Made by a program: the position numbers and the translations under genes | Notes under the pieces: model-generated | What the model was told of the DNA's origin: nothing | Databases searched by the model: none | What the model saw: the letters and a program-made list of their open reading frames with translations, nothing else | Shown: in pieces, positions 16,581 through 24,418 of the stretch | How positions within the stretch are numbered: the stretch's first letter is position 1 | Layout of the letters: the number at the start of each line of letters is the position of its first letter | NCBI RefSeq assembly: GCF_900116015.1 | Contig: NZ_FOYH01000007.1 | Location: 62,001-126,000, forward strand | DNA length: 64,000 bases | From: Enterobacter sp. kpr-6 | GTDB taxonomy: Bacteria > Pseudomonadota > Gammaproteobacteria > Enterobacterales > Enterobacteriaceae | Reading direction: 5' to 3'

Positions 16581-17481
16581 CTGTACCCCCTGCGGCGATT
16601 TGATAGTGCGTGCAGTAAGATGCCTGGCGCTTGTCGAGCACAATATCAGCCACCGGCGCGGTCAGTTCCACGCGCTGCACGCCTTCGACGTGGAGCGCGG
16701 CGTAAATAGCCGACTGACGGATATCGCGCCCGATACGGCGCTGCGAGCCGATGTAATCCTGCAACTGCTGTTCGGCGGCCCGGCGGATCGGCTCTGCTTC
16801 CGGGCCAGGGTAGAAAAAGAGTTTTGCCTCAATCTGATAGTTGATGATCTGCGCGCTCTGCACCGTCACCCGGTCACCCACCGGGCGCACATCCTCAGCA
16901 TTCAGGGCTTTTTCCACCACGGCCAGCAAATCAGCGCTGGCTGTGCCATCACCCTCACGTGACAGCACGGTGATGGTCACGCTGGCAGGCGTCGGGCTGA
17001 TAACGGAAATATCCGCCACGCGCCCGTCAGCACTGCGCCCGTGGTATTCATACGCGCCGACCGGCCCGGCCACGCTCAGCCCTTCAAAAGCCTGTTGCGC
17101 ACGCAGGCGTAAATCAGTATCAGATTCCATGACCGCCGCCACTGGCGGGATTGCGGCGTCGTCTGCCGGGGTGATGGTCAGCCGTTCGGTGTTATTGTTG
17201 GCGGCCATCACATCGAGATCGCTGCCCTTCGCATAAGCCAGCATCACCGCGCGGGCGGCTTCGTTGACGCGCTGACGCCAGATCACTTCGCGGTAGGCGT
17301 TTTCCTCAAGAAATTTGGTCAGCGGTTCAGACTCCAGCGCCAGCGTGCGTGCGATAGCGTCCTGCTGATCGCCGGGGTAAAGAGAAATCAGCGTCGCCTT
17401 ACGCGCGGCGAGGATGCTCTCATAATCAAGCGCCTCAACCACATCCGGCACGGGTAGCTGACTCAGATCGATAATTGGCAT
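16573..17481 (-). CDS. J: Baseplate wedge protein gpJ
   Basis: A 302-residue gpJ, the length of P2 J. MPIIDLSQLPVPDVVEALDYESIL and AVMLAYAKGSDLDVMAANNNTERL are diagnostic. It forms the baseplate edge with gpI and gpW. Confidence 0.95.
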   Translation of the reverse strand: MPIIDLSQLPVPDVVEALDYESILAARKATLISLYPGDQQDAIARTLALESEPLTKFLEENAYREVIWRQRVNEAARAVMLAYAKGSDLDVMAANNNTERLTITPADDAAIPPVAAVMESDTDLRLRAQQAFEGLSVAGPVGAYEYHGRSADGRVADISVISPTPASVTITVLSREGDGTASADLLAVVEKALNAEDVRPVGDRVTVQSAQIINYQIEAKLFFYPGPEAEPIRRAAEQQLQDYIGSQRRIGRDIRQSAIYAALHVEGVQRVELTAPVADIVLDKRQASYCTHYQIAAGGTDE

Positions 17482-17485
17482 GGTT

Positions 17486-17833
17486 TCAACTCACAGGAAG
17501 GTTTAGCGTAAGATTTTCGCCGGTGTCGGTTAGCTGGCCTGTCAGAGAGACAATCATTTGCCCGTCGAACCGGCGTTCTGTGGTGACAGAGGTGACACTG
17601 ATGCGCGGCTCCCATTTCAGGATCGCCATGTAGCACGCCACCCTGACTTGCAGCTCCAGCGCGGGCGTTTGCGGCTGGTCAATCATTGCCGACAACAGCG
17701 AACCGTAATCACGCCGCATCACCCTTGTACCAACAGGCGTTCGCAGAATGTCGCCCAGGCTCTGGCTGATGTGCTCAGCATCGGTAAGCGTGCGGCCATC
17801 GGTTCGGCTCAGGCCGAGATAACGCACTGTCAT
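17486..17833 (-). CDS. W: Baseplate protein gpW
   Basis: A 115-residue homologue of P2 gpW and T4 gp25, with GDILRTPVGTRVMRRDYGS, the lysozyme-like baseplate fold. The start overlaps the V stop in an ATGA arrangement. Confidence 0.95.
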   Translation of the reverse strand: MTVRYLGLSRTDGRTLTDAEHISQSLGDILRTPVGTRVMRRDYGSLLSAMIDQPQTPALELQVRVACYMAILKWEPRISVTSVTTERRFDGQMIVSLTGQLTDTGENLTLNLPVS

Positions 17834-18471
17834 TTAATCCCCTTCGTCCAGCTTCCGCCGCTCTGCACGTTGCCGTGATCGTGACTGTCAATTTGTACGC
17901 CATTTGAGGTAAACGCGCCGCCGGTGTGCGCAATATTTCCGCTCATCTTGCCGCCCTGCTGCACTTCCAGCGTGGCGGTGATCAGCTTACTGGTGCAGAC
18001 CACCTCCGGGGTATCGAGGGTGATACGCGTGGAGGCTTTAATCAGCACTACCGGCACGGTGGCGGTAATGGACTCAGACGCGGTGACGCTGGCGGTTTTT
18101 ATGCCGCTGGCGGTCAGTGCGCTGGTCTTTGGCTCGTACTCAATAACCGCACCATCGGGAAAGGTAACGTGCCACGCATCCGCTGATGCCGACGGTGCCG
18201 GGTGGTCATCAGAGAAAATCCCTGGCAGCACAAAAGCGGTATCCAGCTCCCCGCCCACGGCGAGAATTAACACCTGCTCACCGATTGAGGGTGCCCACCA
18301 CGTGCGCGAGCGCCCCGCCCGGTGTGTCAGCCACTGGAGCCAGTCGGTATAGATGCCGCCGGTCTGCACACGACAGCGCCCGGTTTCAAGGTCAGTTTCG
18401 ACGATGACACCGGTGCGGATCATGTTGCGCAGCGCGCGGGCGAGTTCCTGAATATTTGCGAGTGTGTTCAT
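17830..18471 (-). CDS. V: Baseplate spike gpV
   Basis: A 213-residue membrane-piercing spike protein (211 in P2). It begins MNTLANIQELARALRNMIRTG. The C-terminus HSHD/HGN-type tail (IDSHDHGNVQSGGSW) contains the histidine motif that binds iron at the spike tip in P2. A nine-pair hairpin ends nine bases before the start codon and no clear Shine-Dalgarno sequence is exposed. Confidence 0.94.
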   Translation of the reverse strand: MNTLANIQELARALRNMIRTGVIVETDLETGRCRVQTGGIYTDWLQWLTHRAGRSRTWWAPSIGEQVLILAVGGELDTAFVLPGIFSDDHPAPSASADAWHVTFPDGAVIEYEPKTSALTASGIKTASVTASESITATVPVVLIKASTRITLDTPEVVCTSKLITATLEVQQGGKMSGNIAHTGGAFTSNGVQIDSHDHGNVQSGGSWTKGIK

Positions 18472-18480
18472 ACCGAAAAG

Positions 18481-18505
18481 GATGCCGCCGGGGAAAGGCG
18501 GCATC
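18481..18505 (-). terminator. Strong hairpin between S and V
   Basis: GATGCCGCC/GGCGGCATC nine-base-pair stem with a seven-base loop, followed on the minus strand by CTTTTC. It may terminate the lysis/tail-completion transcript before a late promoter for V, or mask the V ribosome site. Confidence 0.55.
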
Positions 18506-18540
18506 AATCAGGACTGGTTTTGTGGGAAGTGGTACAACGA

Positions 18541-18993
18541 TTACTCGGCCAGATGATGGATAATTGCGCTTTCGACTAACTGCCGGTCAGCCTCAGAGAA
18601 GCCAAGCAACTGGCGCACCGGGTACAATACCGCTCTGCCGTTTCGTGATGGGCGATCCCGCTGGCCGTACTGGTGAACGCGGGCGATGCGCTGCACCTTG
18701 CCTGTAAATTCCACTACCGCTTCATTGTCGTTGCCGCTGGCTTTCATGTAGCGACTGGTACGCAGCTTTGCGAACATCTCCCGCTTAACTCGGCCCTTCT
18801 TGCCCCGGATCGACTGCTGCGGCTGACGTTCTTCATAGGCGGTGCCATCGGGGGCGCGCTGCGCTTTAATACGCTTCTGCTGGCTCTGGCGCAGCGTTCT
18901 GGCAATTTCAACACTCAGACTGCGACGGCCAGCCGGTGACAGTGCCGCTATCAGCGCGGCGAGCCTTTCGTCAAAGGGCTTTAAATCACTCAT
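18541..18993 (-). CDS. S: Tail completion protein gpS
   Basis: A 150-residue gpS (150 in P2). The basic RTLRQSQQKRIKAQRAPDGTAYEER segment is typical. It works with gpR in finishing the head-proximal tail end. It overlaps R by eight bases. Confidence 0.94.
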   Translation of the reverse strand: MSDLKPFDERLAALIAALSPAGRRSLSVEIARTLRQSQQKRIKAQRAPDGTAYEERQPQQSIRGKKGRVKREMFAKLRTSRYMKASGNDNEAVVEFTGKVQRIARVHQYGQRDRPSRNGRAVLYPVRQLLGFSEADRQLVESAIIHHLAE

Positions 18994-19453
18994 GCCACGT
19001 GCTCACCAGTTCATCGCGGAGGTAAAGCTCCATCGGGCGCGTGACCGGCTCCGGTGGCGCAGGCTCAGGGATATTGCTGATATGCAACGCGGTATCGACC
19101 TGTTTCACCAGGGTGCGCTCAGTGATTAACAGGCTGATACTGATATCGACGCTGCTGTCGTTATTGATATCGCAATACCACGTAAAGCCCTTTTTCATGC
19201 CTTCGTCAGTCGTCATGATATCCGGCTGATGCTCGCGCAGCCATGCCAGCACCGGAACCAGCAACAGATCGAGATCGCCCTTAAAATCTGTCACCACCAC
19301 ATTGAGGGTGTAACGCTTTTCAAATGACAGCGAGGCCGCGAGCGTCGAGGCAATCTGCCCGTTATCGACATACAGGCGCAGCATGTCGGGGTTTTGTTTC
19401 AGCACCGGCACGGATTTTGTCAGCGCATCACGCAGGCTTTCAGGTTTTAACAT
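18986..19453 (-). CDS. R: Tail completion protein gpR
   Basis: A 155-residue gpR (155 in P2), starting MLKPESLRDALTKSVPVLKQNPDMLRLYVDNG. It is needed to join tails to heads. It overlaps the spanin gene lysC upstream by 14 bases. Confidence 0.94.
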   Translation of the reverse strand: MLKPESLRDALTKSVPVLKQNPDMLRLYVDNGQIASTLAASLSFEKRYTLNVVVTDFKGDLDLLLVPVLAWLREHQPDIMTTDEGMKKGFTWYCDINNDSSVDISISLLITERTLVKQVDTALHISNIPEPAPPEPVTRPMELYLRDELVSTWHE

Positions 19454-19706
19454 TCAAATCGTCCTGACATTGCTTGATGGTTTCCACCTGGAGCGCGCAG
19501 TTTTCTAACGCCCGCTCAAGTTGACGGATATCAGCGCTCAGATCGCCGTTAGTTTGAGGATCGCTGCCCGGCATCGGGCACAGGCTCACTTTCGGACAAC
19601 CGCTGTAAACAATCACCGGCGGAGACACAGGCGGGGCGTCGGTGCACCCTGCGCACAGCATCAGGCAAATCAGCGCCATACCAGCGGCGAAATTCTGCAT
19701 TTTCAT
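19440..19706 (-). CDS. lysC: Outer-membrane spanin lipoprotein (LysC/Rz1-like)
   Basis: An 88-residue lipoprotein: basic start MKMQNF, hydrophobic core AAGMALICLM and a lipobox ending at Cys21 (LCAGC), followed by a proline-rich stretch. It is encoded partly inside lysB in another frame, the hallmark of Rz/Rz1 spanin pairs, and then runs on past the lysB stop. It is longer than classical Rz1, with a cysteine-containing helical tail. The start at 19706 is chosen for the signal peptide. Confidence 0.85.
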   Translation of the reverse strand: MKMQNFAAGMALICLMLCAGCTDAPPVSPPVIVYSGCPKVSLCPMPGSDPQTNGDLSADIRQLERALENCALQVETIKQCQDDLNVKT

Positions 19707-19974
19707 TGAGTAACCTCTCGATAGTTTGCTGGCGCTTTGCCGCCCGCTCTCCGGCGGCTTCCAGCTTCTGGCGCAGCGACACCTGCGCCTGCTCGTTTTT
19801 ATTTGCCCGGTCAGTGACGATAGTGAGCTGATTTTGCAGCGTGCCGATCGTTTTTTTCTGCTCACTGGCTACCTTATTCGCTTTCTCAAATGACCGGCTC
19901 AGCTTGGCGTTCTCATGTCGCAGCCAGGCCATACCGAGCACGGCCAGAATGAGTAAAACCATAAGCGTTTTCAT
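19549..19974 (-). CDS. lysB: Inner-membrane spanin (LysB/Rz-like)
   Basis: A 141-residue protein with one N-terminal membrane segment (LMVLLILAVLGMAWL) and a long coiled coil (about residues 25-95, KANKVASEQKKTIGTLQNQL). With LysC it would bridge the periplasm and fuse the membranes at the last step of lysis. ATGA overlap with the endolysin. Confidence 0.88.
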   Translation of the reverse strand: MKTLMVLLILAVLGMAWLRHENAKLSRSFEKANKVASEQKKTIGTLQNQLTIVTDRANKNEQAQVSLRQKLEAAGERAAKRQQTIERLLNENAEFRRWYGADLPDAVRRVHRRPACVSAGDCLQRLSESEPVPDAGQRSSN

Positions 19975-20480
19975 TTTGCTCCCTTCATGCAGTAAGCCCG
20001 CTCACGCTGGCGGCGATTTTCCAGCCCTTTATTTTTGACGCCGTTGACGAATACCCAGCGGGTGAGCTGATCGCAGGCCTGCGGCCATTGCTCGCGTTTA
20101 ATGAAGCTGACCAGCGTTGAGCGGCAGGCCGCGCCGGTGCCAACATTAAAGGCAAAGCTCACCACCGCGTCATAGACCGGTTGCGGCATTGTGACCGGCG
20201 CACAGGCGGCAAGCCTGCGCTCAACGTTCAGCACGTCAGCGATTAAATTCTCTGCCGCCTGACGTTCGGTGATATCGCCTTTCGGCACCACCCCCGCAGT
20301 GTGGCCGATGCCTGACGTCCATACCCCCGCGCTGCACTGGTAGGGACGCAGGCGGCATCCCTCAAGATCGGCGATCAGCGCCAGACCATCCCGCGAGGTA
20401 TGCAGTAAACGAAAGTCAGGCACCAGTGCTGCCAGCGCCAGCACAGCGGCCACACTGCAACGCTTAACGAATGAATTCAC
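19971..20480 (-). CDS. SAR endolysin, GH24 lysozyme
   Basis: A 169-residue muramidase. The catalytic triad follows the E-8-C-5-T pattern: Glu40, Cys49, Thr55 in ADLEGCRLRPYQCSAGVWTSG. The N-terminal hydrophobic segment (AAVLALAALVPDF) is rich in Ala/Leu and fits a signal-arrest-release anchor, so export may be Sec-dependent with activation when the holin dissipates the membrane potential. P2 gpK lacks such an anchor. Activation might involve Cys41/Cys49 isomerisation, as in phage P1 Lyz; that is inference. Confidence 0.88.
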   Translation of the reverse strand: MNSFVKRCSVAAVLALAALVPDFRLLHTSRDGLALIADLEGCRLRPYQCSAGVWTSGIGHTAGVVPKGDITERQAAENLIADVLNVERRLAACAPVTMPQPVYDAVVSFAFNVGTGAACRSTLVSFIKREQWPQACDQLTRWVFVNGVKNKGLENRRQRERAYCMKGAK

Positions 20481-20673
20481 GCATCACCCCCTCATCAAGC
20501 CCCAGAGACTGGAGATATTTAAGCGTCCGGCGGCGATACCAGAAATTAACCAGCGCGGTGAAAATAGCGCAGCCAGCACCGACGATGAGCGCGAAACTCT
20601 CCGGCGTCTGCGTGCCAAACCATGCCAGCGCCACCGACAGCCAGTAGGTGATATACGTGGTAATTTTTTCCAT
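20464..20673 (-). CDS. Holin, small membrane protein
   Basis: A 69-residue protein, MEKITTYITYWLSVALAWFG followed by a second hydrophobic segment (ESFALIVGAGCAIFTALVNFW) and a basic tail (YRRRTLKYL). Two membrane segments immediately upstream of the endolysin identify it as a class II holin of the HP1/186 kind. An in-frame ATG at 20685 would give four more residues. Confidence 0.82.
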   Translation of the reverse strand: MEKITTYITYWLSVALAWFGTQTPESFALIVGAGCAIFTALVNFWYRRRTLKYLQSLGLDEGVMREFIR

Positions 20674-20675
20674 TG

Positions 20676-20879
20676 TCAGTCCCACAAATTAACGGTTTCC
20701 GTGACCGGCGAGGATTGAACATCCGGCAGTTCGACAGCGGCACCGTGTGGCAGCACCGCCCCCAAATCGGCCAGGCCCGGGTTAGCCAGAAGAACAGCCT
20801 CAACCGCACCAGACGTGCGCCCGTAATACCGGGTGCAAATCTGATCGAGGGTGTCCCCCTGTTGCGCGTAAACCTTCAT
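20676..20879 (-). CDS. X: Tail protein gpX
   Basis: A 67-residue gpX, the P2 length, with a LysM-like motif (QQGDTLDQICTRYYGR). It is a tail component that binds near the tail-tube end. It is wedged between L and the holin without gaps. Confidence 0.94.
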   Translation of the reverse strand: MKVYAQQGDTLDQICTRYYGRTSGAVEAVLLANPGLADLGAVLPHGAAVELPDVQSSPVTETVNLWD

Positions 20880-21379
20880 CAGATTTGGCTCACGATACAG
20901 CGCGGCCTGTCCTGCAAGCGGGCGACCGCCCAGCGCATATCACGCCAGAGGTTGTCGATAGTCGGATCGATACTGTCGGCTTTTTTGTCCCCTTTCGCGC
21001 TGGCGTCAGCGCCGCGGTATTTTTCGTAAAGCGTGGCAGTGGTCATTGCCATGACCGCCTCAAGGTACAGCGCCACCTTTTCGCGCTCACCGTCGATCAC
21101 TTCGGAAGGCACTTCCGCCAGACTTTTAAAGCCCGCCGCCATCTGTTGCGCGCGGTAGTCGTACAGCTCCGCGTTGGTTTCTGAGATTGCCGTTTTAATC
21201 GCCTGACGCAGCCGGGCCGGGGGCACGGTCTGCTCAAGGCGCATCAGCTCGCGCACTTTGACCGGATCGATATCCGGGAAAAAAAAGGTATTTTTAATCA
21301 CCGGCTCAGCGGGTGCAGTCGGCGGACTGATCACCGTTTCGCCGCGAGGTTCTTCTTTTGTAATAATCAGCGTCGTCAT
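20879..21379 (-). CDS. L: Head completion/stabilisation protein gpL
   Basis: A 166-residue gpL homologue (169 in P2) with DPVKVRELMRLEQTVPPARLRQAIKTA. It is required for stable filled heads. It follows M with a 94-base gap that holds no gene. Confidence 0.94.
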   Translation of the reverse strand: MTTLIITKEEPRGETVISPPTAPAEPVIKNTFFFPDIDPVKVRELMRLEQTVPPARLRQAIKTAISETNAELYDYRAQQMAAGFKSLAEVPSEVIDGEREKVALYLEAVMAMTTATLYEKYRGADASAKGDKKADSIDPTIDNLWRDMRWAVARLQDRPRCIVSQI

Positions 21380-21473
21380 GACTACCTCTGAAAAGGGTGG
21401 GCGGTGGACGCCGGTTTCAGGTCAGGTAAAAACCGCCTTCACCGGCGTGCCGCCCGGCGCGGGGCGCATTCGG

Positions 21474-22220
21474 TTAAGTGGCGTTTTTTCTCGGTCTTCC
21501 ACGCCTCGCAGGCGTCGCACTGACGGGCTTACGCTTGCGCGTGGTTGCGGTCTTTTTCTGTGGCGCTTCGGATACGGGGCGCAGTTCGCGCGTCAGCCGC
21601 TCAATGTCTTTTTTCACCCCGGCCATGCTGTCGAGCTGCATTGCCCGTTGCAGGTGTGAAAGCGCACCGGCAGGCTGGCCGGTATCACGCAGCACCACGC
21701 CAATAATTTTGTGCAGCTTCGCGCGCACGGCGTCGGGCATGTCTGCCGTCGCCGTCAGCGCAAGGCAGTCGAGCAGCAGGGAAATATTCACCGGCTCACC
21801 GGCAGCGTGTGAGCGCATCGCGGCCAGCGCCACTTCTTCGGCAAACAGATAAGGCGGCGTGCGTTTGTGTTTACCGGGCATGCTCAGGCCGTAGCGCAGG
21901 GCGTAGCGGGCAATTTCAAGCGCACCGGCAATATCACCGGCATCGAGACGCCACAGCATGACCGTCATCAGAATGTCATCCTGTGCGCCCTTCCCCTGCG
22001 TAAGCACACCACTCACCCACGGCAGGTAAAATGGCAACAGTTCGCGCTTTTTAACGGCCTTAAGCTCATTAGAAAAAATGCCTTTTAACGTGCGTTGGTC
22101 TGCGGCCAGCTTAACCAGCATCTGCTCGTAGGCAGTGGCATGACGCAGCGGGTTATCTTCCCGCTGCGCGGTGGTAATGGCCGAGACCCGCATCATGTGA
22201 CGCTCTGCGGGACTCGTCAT
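21474..22220 (-). CDS. M: Small terminase subunit gpM
   Basis: A 248-residue terminase small subunit (247 in P2) with the endonuclease role in cos cleavage. It begins MTSPAERHMMRVSAITTAQRE and ends in a basic tail (TTRKRKPVSATPARRGRPRKNA) suited to DNA binding. Confidence 0.95.
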   Translation of the reverse strand: MTSPAERHMMRVSAITTAQREDNPLRHATAYEQMLVKLAADQRTLKGIFSNELKAVKKRELLPFYLPWVSGVLTQGKGAQDDILMTVMLWRLDAGDIAGALEIARYALRYGLSMPGKHKRTPPYLFAEEVALAAMRSHAAGEPVNISLLLDCLALTATADMPDAVRAKLHKIIGVVLRDTGQPAGALSHLQRAMQLDSMAGVKKDIERLTRELRPVSEAPQKKTATTRKRKPVSATPARRGRPRKNAT

Positions 22221-22223
22221 GGT

Positions 22224-23339
22224 TTACTCTCCCTGCGGCAGAACATCAGCCAGAGCAACAGCTTCTGCCGGTGCATCAGCCTGGGTAACAGCTTCTGCCG
22301 GTGGGAATTTACCGACCTTGATGTTTTCCACCAGGCAACCGGCGGCGTAATCTTCAATCACGTAATCAATATTCATTGACTCGTAATTTTCCACGCGGTC
22401 ACGTTTCGCGTTTTCTTCGATTACACGGCGATGACTTTCATCCATGAAATAGATGGAAAGGTTATCCAGGCGAGTGACCAGCAGCGCATCAGCCGGGAAG
22501 AACGGCACGCGAACCGCTGGCAGATTACCGATGCGCTTCTGACTGATAATCACGTCAGCGGCGAGCATGTCGCTGTTATCCTGTTCTTTGTTCACGATCG
22601 GGAAATATTTATCGGCCAGTAATTTACGACCAACGACGACAACCAGATCCGGGTCTTCCTGATACCACGGCGCGATCAGATTGTTGGTGGCATCCATGAC
22701 CAGCGCGTCAAGGTTGGCGTAGTCGCCATTTTCACCAACGCGGATCACAGCGGAAACCACGTCACCTTCTTCATCGGTGACTTTGCTCATGACGCGCGCA
22801 GGCGCTTCTTTCCGGTATTTCTCCAGCCAGCCTACTGCGACATCCTGCAACATTGGATTGGCGACGCGGTTCGACGTGTCTGCACGGCGCACGCCATTAA
22901 AGCCCGCCATAATGAAATCAAGCGCCTGACGCTTGATGATCGCGTTACGAATGCGTAACTGGAAATCCTGAAAACGCGCCCACAGATCAAGGGTTTTGTA
23001 ACGAAGATGGAAATCAAAGTTGATTTGATCGCATTCGTACTTATTAGACTCCAGCTTCGCAAAGTCCTGCGTCTGGCGTTCGTCACCACCTGCGGTGTTC
23101 GTGGTGCTGGCAATTGAGCCACTCACACCCACGCCCACTTTTTCGCCCTTAAGCTCGCTCACCGGCACGATATTGATGCGGGTCAGAAAGTCGGATGACT
23201 CCTGCACCGTATCCATCAGGGTCTGCGTCACAGACGGGTCAACGGTGAATTTTTTTGACGTGTCGCCTACGTCAATACCGTTCAGCTCAGCGATGCGTGA
23301 CAGAAAGGCATTAAATTTAAAACGGGTTGCTTGGCGCAT
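22224..23339 (-). CDS. N: Major capsid protein gpN
   Basis: A 371-residue capsid precursor (357 in P2). MRQATRFKFNAFLSRIAELNG and the GNLPAVRVPFFPADALLVT region are typical. The C-terminus is extended by a short Ala/Glu-rich duplication (PAEAVTQADAPAEAVALAD), not part of the P2 protein. The first residues should be removed by the gpO protease. Confidence 0.95.
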   Translation of the reverse strand: MRQATRFKFNAFLSRIAELNGIDVGDTSKKFTVDPSVTQTLMDTVQESSDFLTRINIVPVSELKGEKVGVGVSGSIASTTNTAGGDERQTQDFAKLESNKYECDQINFDFHLRYKTLDLWARFQDFQLRIRNAIIKRQALDFIMAGFNGVRRADTSNRVANPMLQDVAVGWLEKYRKEAPARVMSKVTDEEGDVVSAVIRVGENGDYANLDALVMDATNNLIAPWYQEDPDLVVVVGRKLLADKYFPIVNKEQDNSDMLAADVIISQKRIGNLPAVRVPFFPADALLVTRLDNLSIYFMDESHRRVIEENAKRDRVENYESMNIDYVIEDYAAGCLVENIKVGKFPPAEAVTQADAPAEAVALADVLPQGE

Positions 23340-23395
23340 ATTTATTCCTGAAATCAGTTAATCGGGTTTTACTGCGTTTGCCGGATACCGTCCGG

Positions 23396-24250
23396 TCAGC
23401 AGTTCGTCAGACCGGCCTCACCGCCGCCGCCAGTGCTTAATTCACGGCGAGGCTGGCGGGGGTTTTCGGTGTTATCGAGAGAGGTTTTCAGCGTCTTGAA
23501 CTGCTCGCTAATTTCCCCGGTCTGGGTGGTTACATCCGTTTTGAGCGTGCTGAATGCGGTTTCCATATCAGCAAGGCGTTTTTCGGTGGCGCTCAGGCTT
23601 ACCTGTACGTGCTCGCTGACCACCGTTACCGCTTCATGTACATCAGCTAAACGGGCGTCATCGCTGGCCTGCTTGCGACCAAAAATGGCTTTCACGGTGT
23701 CGCTTAATTTGGCGAATACGTTTTCTGCCTGGTCTTCAAATTCCAGCTCGGCCAGGGTCGCAACGGAGATCAGGTTTTCCGGGTTCGTTTTAAAGCGGTT
23801 AAGCGGGTTGGTTTTCGCGGTGCGACAGAACTCCAGATATTCGGTGCCGAGGCTCGCCGGATCATCAGTGACCGCCAGACCAACCAGATAGCATTTGCCG
23901 GTATTGGCAAAGTTCGGCTGGATTTCCATTGAGGTATAAACTTTCTGGCCCTTACCCACCATTTCGACCAGATTGTCGAGCGGGGCGATTTTGCCGAACA
24001 GCGCCCATTTGCCGTTAAGCGCGGAATCGTCATCAATCTTTTCAGCTTTCAGCTCGACAACATCGCCGTAACGACCGAGAGCGCCGTCGGGATAAATGCC
24101 GCGCAGGTGTTCAAGGTTGATGCGGCAACCGTAGACGCGGGGATCAAATGTTGCGGCCATTTCCTGGAGATCGGTTGCGCTGATAACGCGACCGTCACAG
24201 GTGTCGCCCTCAACACCGATGCGGAAGAATTTCGATACTTTTTTTGCCAT
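23396..24250 (-). CDS. O: Capsid scaffold and protease gpO
   Basis: A 284-residue gpO, equal to P2. The serine protease triad known from P2 is present at identical positions: Asp19, His48, Ser107. The C-terminal half is a long coiled coil (about 190-265) that serves as scaffold. First gene of the leftward capsid operon. Confidence 0.96.
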   Translation of the reverse strand: MAKKVSKFFRIGVEGDTCDGRVISATDLQEMAATFDPRVYGCRINLEHLRGIYPDGALGRYGDVVELKAEKIDDDSALNGKWALFGKIAPLDNLVEMVGKGQKVYTSMEIQPNFANTGKCYLVGLAVTDDPASLGTEYLEFCRTAKTNPLNRFKTNPENLISVATLAELEFEDQAENVFAKLSDTVKAIFGRKQASDDARLADVHEAVTVVSEHVQVSLSATEKRLADMETAFSTLKTDVTTQTGEISEQFKTLKTSLDNTENPRQPRRELSTGGGGEAGLTNC

Positions 24251-24331
24251 CGTCAGGTGTCCTGATTAAGTTTGCACATTTGGTCAGGCTTAGTTTCCCG
24301 ACGTGCCCCCCTGACGGCTATCAATTCGTGA

Positions 24332-24349
24332 TGGCTTATCTCCCCTACA
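24332..24349. promoter_or_regulatory. Candidate Ogr site between divergent O and P
   Basis: TGG-N12-ACA, one base off the TGT-N12-ACA Ogr recognition element, centred at 24340. Late promoters have the element near -55, which would place start sites near 24395 for P and 24285 for O, both just before the genes. The 168-bp gap is the expected place of the divergent P and O promoters. Confidence 0.4.
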
Positions 24350-24418
24350 ACAGCGCGTTAGCGATTAGCGCCTCCCCTTTCCGTAGCCTTGCCCTGAACC
24401 ACTTACAGCGAGGCATTC

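Noticed and set aside
15927-16709. A 260-codon open frame on the plus strand
   Set aside because: Overlaps phage genes I and J in antisense, which are certain.
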